DNA of 64,000 nucleotides from Helicobacter pylori oki112 (GTDB taxonomy: Bacteria > Campylobacterota > Campylobacteria > Campylobacterales > Helicobacteraceae): assembly GCF_000600085.1 (NCBI RefSeq), contig NZ_CP006821.1, positions 496,001-560,000 on the forward strand. Reading direction: 5' to 3'. Under the pieces are notes generated by a model. The model was not told the DNA's origin and made no database searches. It worked only from the letters and a program-made list of their open reading frames with translations. The position numbers and the translations under genes were made by a program. Positions within the stretch are counted from its first letter, which is position 1; each line of letters starts with the position of its first letter. Below, piece after piece: positions 55,348-64,000 of this stretch.

Positions 55348-55990
55348 AATAGAGCGCTTACTCCAAACTTTAGCGCCTAAGGGGGTGGAGTTTAAAACGC
55401 TTGAAGAGGTTTTTGAAATTAAAAATGGTTACACCCCATCAAAAAACAATCCTGAATTTTGGGAAAAAGGGACTATCCCTTGGTTTAGAATGGAAGACAT
55501 TAGAGAAAATGGGAGGATTTTAAAAGACTCTATCCAACACATTACCCCAAAGGCTTTAAAGGGTAAGAAATTATTCCCTAAAAATTCTATTATGATTTCT
55601 ACAACAGCAACCATAGGCGAACATGCCCTTTTAATCGTTGATTCGTTAGCGAATCAACGATTCACTTTTTTAAGCAAAAAAGCGAATTGTGATCTTGCTT
55701 TAGACATGAAATTCTTTTTTTATCAATGTTTTCTTTTGGGGGAATGGTGCAAAAAAAATACTAATGTTTCAGGTTTTGCTTCTGTGGATATGACCGCTTT
55801 TAAAAAATATAAGTTCCCCATCCCACCCCTAGAAATCCAACAAGAGATTGTTAAGATTTTAGATCAATTTTCAATCCTAACCACCGATTTATTAGCCGGT
55901 ATCCCAGCTGAAATAGAAGCCAGGAAAAAGCAATACGAATATTACAGAGAAAAACTATTAACCTTCAAACCACTCCCAAACAAGGCATAA
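55340..55990 (+). CDS. hsdS: Half-size type I specificity subunit HsdS
   Basis: Only 216 residues long, about half of a normal HsdS. It has one target-recognition domain (about 1-165, starting GVEFKTLEEVFEIKNGYTPS) and one conserved helical region (PPLEIQQEIVKILDQF, then RKKQYEYYREKLL). Such half subunits can work as head-to-tail dimers that read a symmetric bipartite site. No second half or inverted hsdS cassette lies in the window. A perfect 13-bp inverted repeat sits within codons 98-108. HP0849-type. Confidence 0.85.
   Translation: MHKIERLLQTLAPKGVEFKTLEEVFEIKNGYTPSKNNPEFWEKGTIPWFRMEDIRENGRILKDSIQHITPKALKGKKLFPKNSIMISTTATIGEHALLIVDSLANQRFTFLSKKANCDLALDMKFFFYQCFLLGEWCKKNTNVSGFASVDMTAFKKYKFPIPPLEIQQEIVKILDQFSILTTDLLAGIPAEIEARKKQYEYYREKLLTFKPLPNKA
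55633..55662. repeat. Perfect 13-bp inverted repeat inside hsdS
   Basis: AATCGTTGATTCG and CGAATCAACGATT flank the loop TTAG, within the conserved VDSLANQRF codons of hsdS. A perfect match over 13 bases in coding sequence is unusual and could be a hairpin or recombination site. Confidence 0.75.
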
Positions 55991-55994
55991 ACTT

Positions 55995-58900
55995 ATGATT
56001 TATGAGATTATCGCAGAAAGCAATGAAAGCACCGTGATGGCTGAGTATCATAGCGATAATGAAAAAAAAAGCGCTTATGAGAGCGAAGCAGAGCTAGAAA
56101 GGGCGTTTATTAAGCTTTTACAAAAACAAGGCTATGAATTTAAAAAAATCTACAAAGAAGAAGAATTAAAAGACAATTTAAAAGAGCAGTTAGAAAAGCT
56201 TAATGATCATTCTTTCACGCCTAAAGAATGGGACATTCTTTATTCTCAATTCATCGCTAATAAAAACGATGACTATAAGGCTAAAACGAGAAAAATCCAA
56301 GAAGATCCGATTTTTAATCTCACGCTAGAGAATGGGAAAACCAAAAACATTAAAATCATTGATAAGAAAAATATCCATAAAAACGCCTTGCAAGTGATCC
56401 ACCAATACAGCGCTAAAGGGAAATATGAGAACCGCTATGATGTGAGCATTCTTGTGAATGGCTTGCCTTTAGTGCATGTGGAATTGAAAAGAAGAGGCGT
56501 GGCGATTAGAGAGGCGTTCAATCAAATCAAGCGCTATAAAAGGGATAGTTTTAGCGCTGAAGACGGGCTTTTTGATTTCGTGCAGATTTTTGTTATCAGT
56601 AACGGCACGAGTAGTAAATACTATTCAAACACCACAAGAATAGCCCAGTTGGAAAAAAACAATAAAGCCGATACTTTTGAATTCACGAATTATTGGGCGG
56701 ACAGCAAGAATAACAATATTGAAGATTTAATGGATTTTGCCCGATCGTTTTTTGCAAAGCATAGCCTTTTGAATGTTTTAACGCGCTATTGCGTTTTCAC
56801 AAGCGAAGAGGTTTTATTGGTGATGCGGCCTTATCAAATCGTGGCGGCCGAAAGGATTTTAGAAAAAATCAAAGCCGCGCAAAATAGTAAAACTTATGGG
56901 AAAGGTCAAAATGGAGGCTATATCTGGCACACGACAGGGAGCGGTAAAACCTTAACGAGCTTTAAAAGCGCGGCGTTGGCTAAAGAATTAGAGAGTATTT
57001 CAAAAGTTTTGTTTGTGGTGGATAGAAAGGATTTAGACTATCAAACCATGAAAGAATACGATAAATTCCAAAAAGATTGCGCTAATTCCAACACAAGCAC
57101 CAAGATTTTAAAAGAACAGCTTGAAGATTCTAACGCTAAAATCATTATCACCACGATCCAAAAATTAGACAAATTCGTTAAATCCCACCTTAAAGGGCAT
57201 GCGATCTTTAATGAAGAGGTTGTGATGATTTTTGATGAATGCCATAGGAGTCAGTTAGGCTCCATGCACCAAGTTATCACTAAAGCGTTTAAAAAATACC
57301 ACCTTTTTGGGTTCACAGGCACGCCTATTTTTGCACAAAATTGCGATAAAAACAACCCTTTAGGCACGACAGAGCAGAAATTTGGGAATTGCCTCCACCA
57401 ATACACCATTATTGATGCGATCAGGGATAAAAATGTTTTGCCTTTTAGAGTGGAATACCACAACACCTTTAAAGCTAAAGAGGGCATTATAAACAATAAG
57501 GTTAGAGCGGTTGATGAAAAAAACGCCCTTTTGGATACCAGGAGGATCAAAGAAATCGCTAAATGCATTTTAGAGCGTTTCAATCAAGCCACTAAAAATA
57601 AAAAATTCAATTCCATTCTGGCATGCTCTAATATAGAAGCGCTGAAAAAATACTACCGGGCTTTTAAAGAAGAAAAACACGACCTTAAAATCGCTACCAT
57701 TTTTAGCTATAGCGCTAATGAAGAACTTGATGCGCTAGAAGATGAAAACAATGAAAGCGTTTGCCGGCTAGACAAAAGCTCAAGGGATTTTTTAGAGGGC
57801 GCGATTGCGGATTATAATGGAATGTTTAACACTTCTTTTGACACTTCGGATCAAAAATTCCAAAGCTATTATAAGGATCTTTCTCAAAAAGTAAAGGATC
57901 GTGAAATCGATCTTTTAATGGTGGTGAACATGTTTTTGACCGGGTTTGACGCTACAAGGCTCAACACCCTTTGGGTGGATAAAAACCTCAAATACCATGG
58001 GCTAATTCAGGCTTTTTCACGCGCAAACCGCATTTTAAATAGCGTTAAAACGCATGGGAATATCGTGTGTTTTAGGGATTTAGAGCAGGATTTAAATGAC
58101 GCTCTCATGCTTTTTGGCAACAAGGACGCTAAATCTATTGCGTTATTAAGGAAATATGAAGATTATTTGAAAGGCTACACGGACAATAATAGAGAATACG
58201 AGGGCTATGAGGGTTTGATTGGAAGGCTTTTAAGAGAATTTCCCTTAAAAGAGCCAATCATTTCAGAAAGCCAGAAAAAGGATTTCATTAAGCTTTTTGG
58301 CAAGATTTTGAAATTAGAAAATATTTTAAACAGCTTTGAAAATTTTAAAAAAGACGATTACATCAACCCAAGGGATTTTCAAGACTATCAAAGCAAATAC
58401 CTTGATTTTTACGATGAAATGAGGCCAGAAAAAGGGAGGGATAAAGAAGAGATTAACGACGATTTGATTTTTGAAATTGAACTCATTAAGCAAGTGGAAG
58501 TCAATATTGACTATATTTTGAATTTGATTGAAGAGTTCGCTAAAGAGCATGGGGTGGAAATTCAAGGCGTTAAAACCAAAATAGAGCCAATCATCAACTC
58601 CAGCATAGAGTTAAGGAATAAAAAAGATTTGATCATGGATTTCATTGACAAATACAACAAAGATCAAGAAGTCCATGCGTATTTTCAAGATTACATCCAC
58701 CAAAAAAGAGAAGAGGAATTCCAAAATATCATAGAAGAAAACCGCTTGAATGAAGAAAAAGCCTATTTATTCATGCAGCATGCCTTTAAAGGGGGCGAAA
58801 TCAGCTTCAGTGGGACGGAATTCCCTAAAATCATTGAAGAAAAACCCTCCAGATTTGACAAAAATTCGCGCTATCAAGAGGTGAAAGAAAAAGTCGCTGC

Positions 58901-59009
58901 AAGCCTTTCTCGTTTTTTCCACCGCTTTTTTGATCTCACTAGTTCTATATTTAAGAAAAATGGGGTTAAAAAAGATGAGGTTAAAAAAGATGAGATTAAT
59001 GAAAAATAG
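55995..59009 (+). CDS. hsdR: Type I restriction-modification, restriction/translocase subunit HsdR
   Basis: The 1004-residue subunit has an N-terminal PD-(D/E)xK nuclease (YDVSILVNGLPLVHVELKRRG with D149, E163 and K165), then SF2 helicase motifs: GSGKT (315-319) and DECH (414-417), a GFTGTPIF block, and QAFSRANRI in the second lobe. The C-terminus is a charged helix ending in a short VKKDE repeat. An A9 run at 56062-56070 could cause frameshift switching. It lies 4 bases after hsdS; no strong ribosome site is seen at ATG 55995. HP0846 ortholog. Confidence 0.93.
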   Translation: MIYEIIAESNESTVMAEYHSDNEKKSAYESEAELERAFIKLLQKQGYEFKKIYKEEELKDNLKEQLEKLNDHSFTPKEWDILYSQFIANKNDDYKAKTRKIQEDPIFNLTLENGKTKNIKIIDKKNIHKNALQVIHQYSAKGKYENRYDVSILVNGLPLVHVELKRRGVAIREAFNQIKRYKRDSFSAEDGLFDFVQIFVISNGTSSKYYSNTTRIAQLEKNNKADTFEFTNYWADSKNNNIEDLMDFARSFFAKHSLLNVLTRYCVFTSEEVLLVMRPYQIVAAERILEKIKAAQNSKTYGKGQNGGYIWHTTGSGKTLTSFKSAALAKELESISKVLFVVDRKDLDYQTMKEYDKFQKDCANSNTSTKILKEQLEDSNAKIIITTIQKLDKFVKSHLKGHAIFNEEVVMIFDECHRSQLGSMHQVITKAFKKYHLFGFTGTPIFAQNCDKNNPLGTTEQKFGNCLHQYTIIDAIRDKNVLPFRVEYHNTFKAKEGIINNKVRAVDEKNALLDTRRIKEIAKCILERFNQATKNKKFNSILACSNIEALKKYYRAFKEEKHDLKIATIFSYSANEELDALEDENNESVCRLDKSSRDFLEGAIADYNGMFNTSFDTSDQKFQSYYKDLSQKVKDREIDLLMVVNMFLTGFDATRLNTLWVDKNLKYHGLIQAFSRANRILNSVKTHGNIVCFRDLEQDLNDALMLFGNKDAKSIALLRKYEDYLKGYTDNNREYEGYEGLIGRLLREFPLKEPIISESQKKDFIKLFGKILKLENILNSFENFKKDDYINPRDFQDYQSKYLDFYDEMRPEKGRDKEEINDDLIFEIELIKQVEVNIDYILNLIEEFAKEHGVEIQGVKTKIEPIINSSIELRNKKDLIMDFIDKYNKDQEVHAYFQDYIHQKREEEFQNIIEENRLNEEKAYLFMQHAFKGGEISFSGTEFPKIIEEKPSRFDKNSRYQEVKEKVAASLSRFFHRFFDLTSSIFKKNGVKKDEVKKDEINEK

Positions 59010-59101
59010 TTCATTTTTGAACGCTTTCACATTAAAACTCAAAGATAGCGCCGCTTAATGGATTTTTTTGTAAAATAAAAGAAAGTTTGAGGAGGTTTGT
59101 A

Positions 59102-59881
59102 ATGTTAAAAGAATTACGCCAAAAACGCCCTTTAGTGCATAATATCACCAATTATGTGGTGGCGCAATTTGTGGCTAATGGTTTATTAGCTTTAGGGGCA
59201 TCGCCTTTAATGAGTGATGCGATTGCTGAAATGCAAGATTTGGCAAAAATTTCTGACGCGCTCGCTATCAATATCGGCACTCTCAATGAACGCACCATTT
59301 TATGCGCTAAAGAGGCTATCAAACATTATAAGGCTTTGAATAAACCCATTGTGTTAGATCCTGTGGGGTGCTGTGCGAGTGCTTTACGCCATGACACAAG
59401 TTTAGAGCTTTTGAAAAGTGGTGGGATTAGCGTTCTTAGGGGTAATGCTACAGAATTAGGCTCTTTAGTGGGTATTTCGTGCGAAAGTAAGGGGCTAGAT
59501 TCTCATTGTGCCACCACACCTATAGAAATAGTCAAACTAGCGGCTCAAAAATATTCTGTGATAGCGGTAATGACGGGTAAAACAGATTATGTGAGCGATG
59601 GGAAAAAAGTTTTTAGCATTACTGGGGGGAGCGAGTATTTAGCGCTCATTACTGGGGCTGGGTGTTTGCACACAGCAGCGTGCGCGAGCTTTTTAAGTTT
59701 GAAAAAAGACCCCTTAGATTCTATGGCGCAATTTTGCACGCTCTATAAACAAGCCGCTTTTAACGCGCAAAAAAAGGTGTTAGAAAATAACGGCTCTAAT
59801 GGTTCGTTTTTGTTTTATTTTTTAGACGCTCTAAGTTTGCCCATAAAGTTAGAAAATAGCCTTATTAAGGAGGAGTTGTGA
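59102..59881 (+). CDS. thiM: Hydroxyethylthiazole kinase
   Basis: The ATG at 59102 follows GAGGAGG. The 259-residue ribokinase-like enzyme phosphorylates the thiazole alcohol for thiamine salvage. [20 protein letters not shown] at the start, [10 protein letters not shown] and [13 protein letters not shown] (anion hole and catalytic Cys region) are diagnostic. First gene of thiM-thiD-thiE, coupled through a GTGA overlap. H. pylori lacks most of the de novo pathway, so these genes work as a salvage unit. HP0845 ortholog. No TPP riboswitch was recognised upstream. Confidence 0.93.
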   Translation: MLKELRQKRPLVHNITNYVVAQFVANGLLALGASPLMSDAIAEMQDLAKISDALAINIGTLNERTILCAKEAIKHYKALNKPIVLDPVGCCASALRHDTSLELLKSGGISVLRGNATELGSLVGISCESKGLDSHCATTPIEIVKLAAQKYSVIAVMTGKTDYVSDGKKVFSITGGSEYLALITGAGCLHTAACASFLSLKKDPLDSMAQFCTLYKQAAFNAQKKVLENNGSNGSFLFYFLDALSLPIKLENSLIKEEL

Positions 59882-60687
59882 AAATTTATCCGCAAGTTCT
59901 AAGCATTGCTGGCAGCGATAGCGGTGGGGGCGCTGGGATACAAGCCGATTTGAAAGCATTCCAAACTTTGGGCGTGTTTGGGACAAGCGTGATCACTTGC
60001 ATCACCGCGCAAAACACACAGGGCGTGCATGGGGTTTATCCGTTGAGCGTTGAGAGCGTGGAAGCACAAATTTTAGCCATTAGAGATGATTTTTCTATCA
60101 AAGCGTTCAAAATGGGAGCGTTATGCAATAATCAAATCATTGAATGCGTAGCGGACACTTTAGAAACTTGCGGTTTTGGGTGGTGCGTTTTAGATCCGGT
60201 GATGGTGGCAAAGAATGGGGCTTTGCTTTTAGAAGAAGAGGCGATTTTAAGCTTAAAAAAACGCCTTTTACCTAAAACCCATTTACTAACCCCTAACCTC
60301 CCTGAAGTTTATGCGCTCACAGGCGTTCAAGTGCGAGATGATAAAAGCGCTTCAAAAGCGATGGGCGTTTTAAGGGATTTAGGCGTTAAAAACGCTGTGA
60401 TTAAAGGGGGGCATACAGAGCGTTTTCAAGGGGAATTTAGCAACGATTGGGTGTTTTTAGAAGACGCTGAATTTATCCTAAACGCCAAGCGCTTTAACAC
60501 GAAAAACACGCATGGCACGGGCTGTGTTCTGTCTAGCTTGATTGTGGGCTTACTCGCTCAAGGGCTGGATTTAAAAAACGCTATCACAAAGGCTAAAGAG
60601 CTTTTAACCATCATCATTCAAAACCCTTTAAACATTGGGCATGGGCATGGGCCTTTGAATTTATGGAGCGTTAAAAATCTTGTTTGA
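59878..60687 (+). CDS. thiD: Hydroxymethylpyrimidine/phosphomethylpyrimidine kinase
   Basis: Start is GTG 59878 in a GTGA overlap with thiM, after AAGGAGGAG. The 269-residue kinase has the pyrimidine-binding [17 protein letters not shown] start, [14 protein letters not shown], and the [11 protein letters not shown] anion hole with catalytic Cys. It makes the pyrimidine diphosphate for ThiE. It overlaps thiE by 8 bases. HP0844 ortholog. Confidence 0.93.
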   Translation: MKIYPQVLSIAGSDSGGGAGIQADLKAFQTLGVFGTSVITCITAQNTQGVHGVYPLSVESVEAQILAIRDDFSIKAFKMGALCNNQIIECVADTLETCGFGWCVLDPVMVAKNGALLLEEEAILSLKKRLLPKTHLLTPNLPEVYALTGVQVRDDKSASKAMGVLRDLGVKNAVIKGGHTERFQGEFSNDWVFLEDAEFILNAKRFNTKNTHGTGCVLSSLIVGLLAQGLDLKNAITKAKELLTIIIQNPLNIGHGHGPLNLWSVKNLV

Positions 60688-61342
60688 TGCGAATTGTTTG
60701 AAACTCATGTTTGTGGCTGGTTCGCAAGACTTCTACCACATAAAGGGCGGCAAAAACGATAGGATAAACGCGCTTTTAGAGACTTTAGAATTAGCTTTAC
60801 AATCTAAAATCACAGCGTTTCAATTCCGCCAAAAAGGCGATTTAGCATTACAAGATCCTGTTGAAATCAAACGATTAGCCCTAGAGTGTCAAAAATTATG
60901 CCAAAAATACGGCGCGCCTTTTATTGTCAATGATGAAGTGCAACTCGCGCTAGAATTAAAGGCTGATGGCGTGCATGTGGGGCAAGAAGACATGGCTATA
61001 GAAGAGGTAGTAACTTTATGCAAAAAGCACCAATTTATAGGTTTGAGCGTCAATACTTTAGAGCAAGCCCTAAAAGCGCGCCATTTAGATGGCGTAGCCT
61101 ATTTAGGGGTAGGCCCTATTTTCCCCACACCATCTAAAAAAGACGCTAAAGAAGTTGTAGGCGTAGAGCTTTTAAAAAAAATACACGATAGCGGGGTAAA
61201 AAAACCCCTTGTAGCGATTGGGGGCATCACGACAGATAACGCTTCAAAATTGCAAAAATTCAGCGGTATCGCCGTCATTAGTGCGATCACGCAAGCCAAA
61301 GATAAAGCCTTAGCGGTTGGAAAACTTTTAAACAATGCGTGA
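60680..61342 (+). CDS. thiE: Thiamine-phosphate synthase
   Basis: The 220-residue TIM-barrel enzyme joins the thiazole phosphate and pyrimidine diphosphate to thiamine phosphate. FQFRQKGD holds the pyrimidine site, [24 protein letters not shown] the phosphate and metal region, [16 protein letters not shown] the flexible loop. A TTG at 60680 overlapping thiD is the likely start; ATG 60707 is an alternative without ribosome site. HP0843 ortholog. Confidence 0.92.
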   Translation: MFDANCLKLMFVAGSQDFYHIKGGKNDRINALLETLELALQSKITAFQFRQKGDLALQDPVEIKRLALECQKLCQKYGAPFIVNDEVQLALELKADGVHVGQEDMAIEEVVTLCKKHQFIGLSVNTLEQALKARHLDGVAYLGVGPIFPTPSKKDAKEVVGVELLKKIHDSGVKKPLVAIGGITTDNASKLQKFSGIAVISAITQAKDKALAVGKLLNNA

Positions 61343-61347
61343 GGGAT

Positions 61348-61373
61348 TTTAAAATTTTGCAATGAAAATTTTT
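61348..61373. terminator. Two-way terminator between thiE and convergent gene
   Basis: AAAATTTT (61351-61358) and AAAATTTT (61365-61372) flank GCAATG and can pair. The structure lies between the stops of thiE and the minus-strand gene, with T-rich sequence on both strands. Confidence 0.35.
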
Positions 61374-62110
61374 CTACCCTATCGTGTCTAATAAGCGCTC
61401 TTCAAAAGCAAAAAGCATGGGGGTTTTTTCGCACACGATTTCCACAAAAGAAAAGCCTAAAAGGGTGTTTTGAGCCTCTTTTAAAACCTCTTTAGTCCTT
61501 TGGAGGGTGGTTTTTAAAAAAAGCTGTTTCTCTTTTTCCTTCAAATAAATGACGCCGCCAATTTCGCCCAAGTTAGGATACAGAGCGTAAAAATCAACGC
61601 TTTGTTTTTTGGCTTTCGTCTGTAAAAAGGCTTTTTTGCGTTCGTTTTCAATTACAAAGCTTAAAACCTGCGATTGCAAGCTTAAAAGCATGTTGGCCGT
61701 ATTCAAAAACTCTTGAGAGCTTTTAGCATGGACTAATTTTTCGCTCAAAAGTTCTTTGTATTCTTTTAAGGGGGTATTGTCTTTAGCACTCAATATTTCT
61801 TTTAATTTATGCATTTCAATAGTGGGCAAATCGTCTAATGCGTCTAAGATTTTTGGGGCAGGCACTAAATTTTTAAGCACAATATCGCCCAGCTGATTTC
61901 TTTGCATAGTCGCAAAATAAGGCTGATTGATTTTCAATTCCTGTTCGCTTTTGGTGGGGATAATCCTATTACCCACTTGCAAAAGGAAAAGATCTTTATC
62001 TTGTTTTTCTAAAACCTTTAAAAGAATGGGTAAAGTGGCGTTAAAATGGTGCGAGGCGTTTTTGGAATGAAGGGCGTTAAGCTGGTTTAGGGCGTTTAGG
62101 GCTTCTAGCA

Positions 62111-62111
<1 letters not shown>
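61374..62111 (-). CDS. Conserved hypothetical protein, 245 aa
   Basis: The gene starts one base inside coaBC's stop region on the minus strand and so is coupled to it. The protein is soluble, helical in the N-terminal part (LNALNQLNALHSKNASHHF), has a small beta region (FLLQVGNRIIPTKSEQELKINQP), and ends with FSFVEIVCEKTPMLFAFEERLL. The general layout, a short beta barrel and a C-terminal FVEIVCE strand, loosely recalls FliK/hook-length control C-terminal domains, but this is weak. HP0842 by position; no function recognised. Confidence 0.6.

Positions 62112-64000
<1,889 letters not shown>

Noticed and set aside
59010-59101. TPP riboswitch upstream of thiM
   Set aside because: The gap is only about 90 bases and shows none of the conserved thi-box sequence; only a -10-like element and a strong ribosome site are seen.

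Overview
The window is chromosomal DNA of Helicobacter pylori. It carries H. pylori-specific outer-membrane families (HorE, HopJ, HofC, HofD), KatA next to KapA, FrpB1, two type I restriction loci plus further methyltransferases, the glutamyl-tRNA synthetase GltX1, and an AT-rich composition with the usual H. pylori codon bias. HP numbers below are strain 26695 ortholog names recalled from memory as orientation; they were not looked up.

Layout. 1-190: start of a type I HsdR gene running off the left edge. 238-8307 (minus): a Maf-like protein, a DjlA/TerB-like membrane protein, a small membrane protein, a degenerate ferredoxin/HdrB-like protein, a small hypothetical, PepF and a KefB-type antiporter. 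8626-11630: HorE and the molybdate transporter modABC. 11793-18708: gltX1, hopJ, an orphan adenine methyltransferase, a heptosyltransferase and BipA/TypA. 18724-22380: a dense modification island with a D12-class adenine methyltransferase plus GIY-YIG-like protein, a C5 methyltransferase plus PD-(D/E)xK-like protein, and a decayed piece of a second C5 methyltransferase. 22414-26700: a secreted catalase-like protein and tandem hofC/hofD. 26701-28210: decayed genes at what appears to be a rearrangement junction. 28211-37000: NYN-domain protein, ruvC, frpB1, katA, kapA, phnA, cdh. 36751-48974: flgE, hypA, lpxB, greA, dut, a YfgM/BamB-like pair, coaX, a TauE/UreH-like membrane protein and the ADP-heptose operon gmhB-hldD-hldE-gmhA. 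49136-59009: guaC, an ABC-F ATPase, a HARE-HTH putative nuclease, a PAP2 phosphatase and a second type I system hsdMSR. 59102-64000: thiM-thiD-thiE, a hypothetical, coaBC and pseB running off the right edge.

How it fits together. Several genes serve the envelope: heptose synthesis and a heptosyltransferase for the LPS core, LpxB for lipid A, PseB for flagellin glycosylation, FlgE for the hook, and outer-membrane proteins. Iron and oxidative stress are joined at 31.9-32.3 kb, where divergent frpB1 and katA share a control region with a near-consensus Fur box and a 16-base homopolymer in the frpB1 leader.

The gene order runs like HP0464 to HP0487 and then jumps to about HP0879 running down to HP0840. 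Compared with the 26695 order this implies an inversion endpoint between 26.7 and 29 kb, exactly where the gene debris lies. The most promising undescribed material is the 18.7-22.4 kb modification island and the HARE-HTH protein at 51.9 kb.
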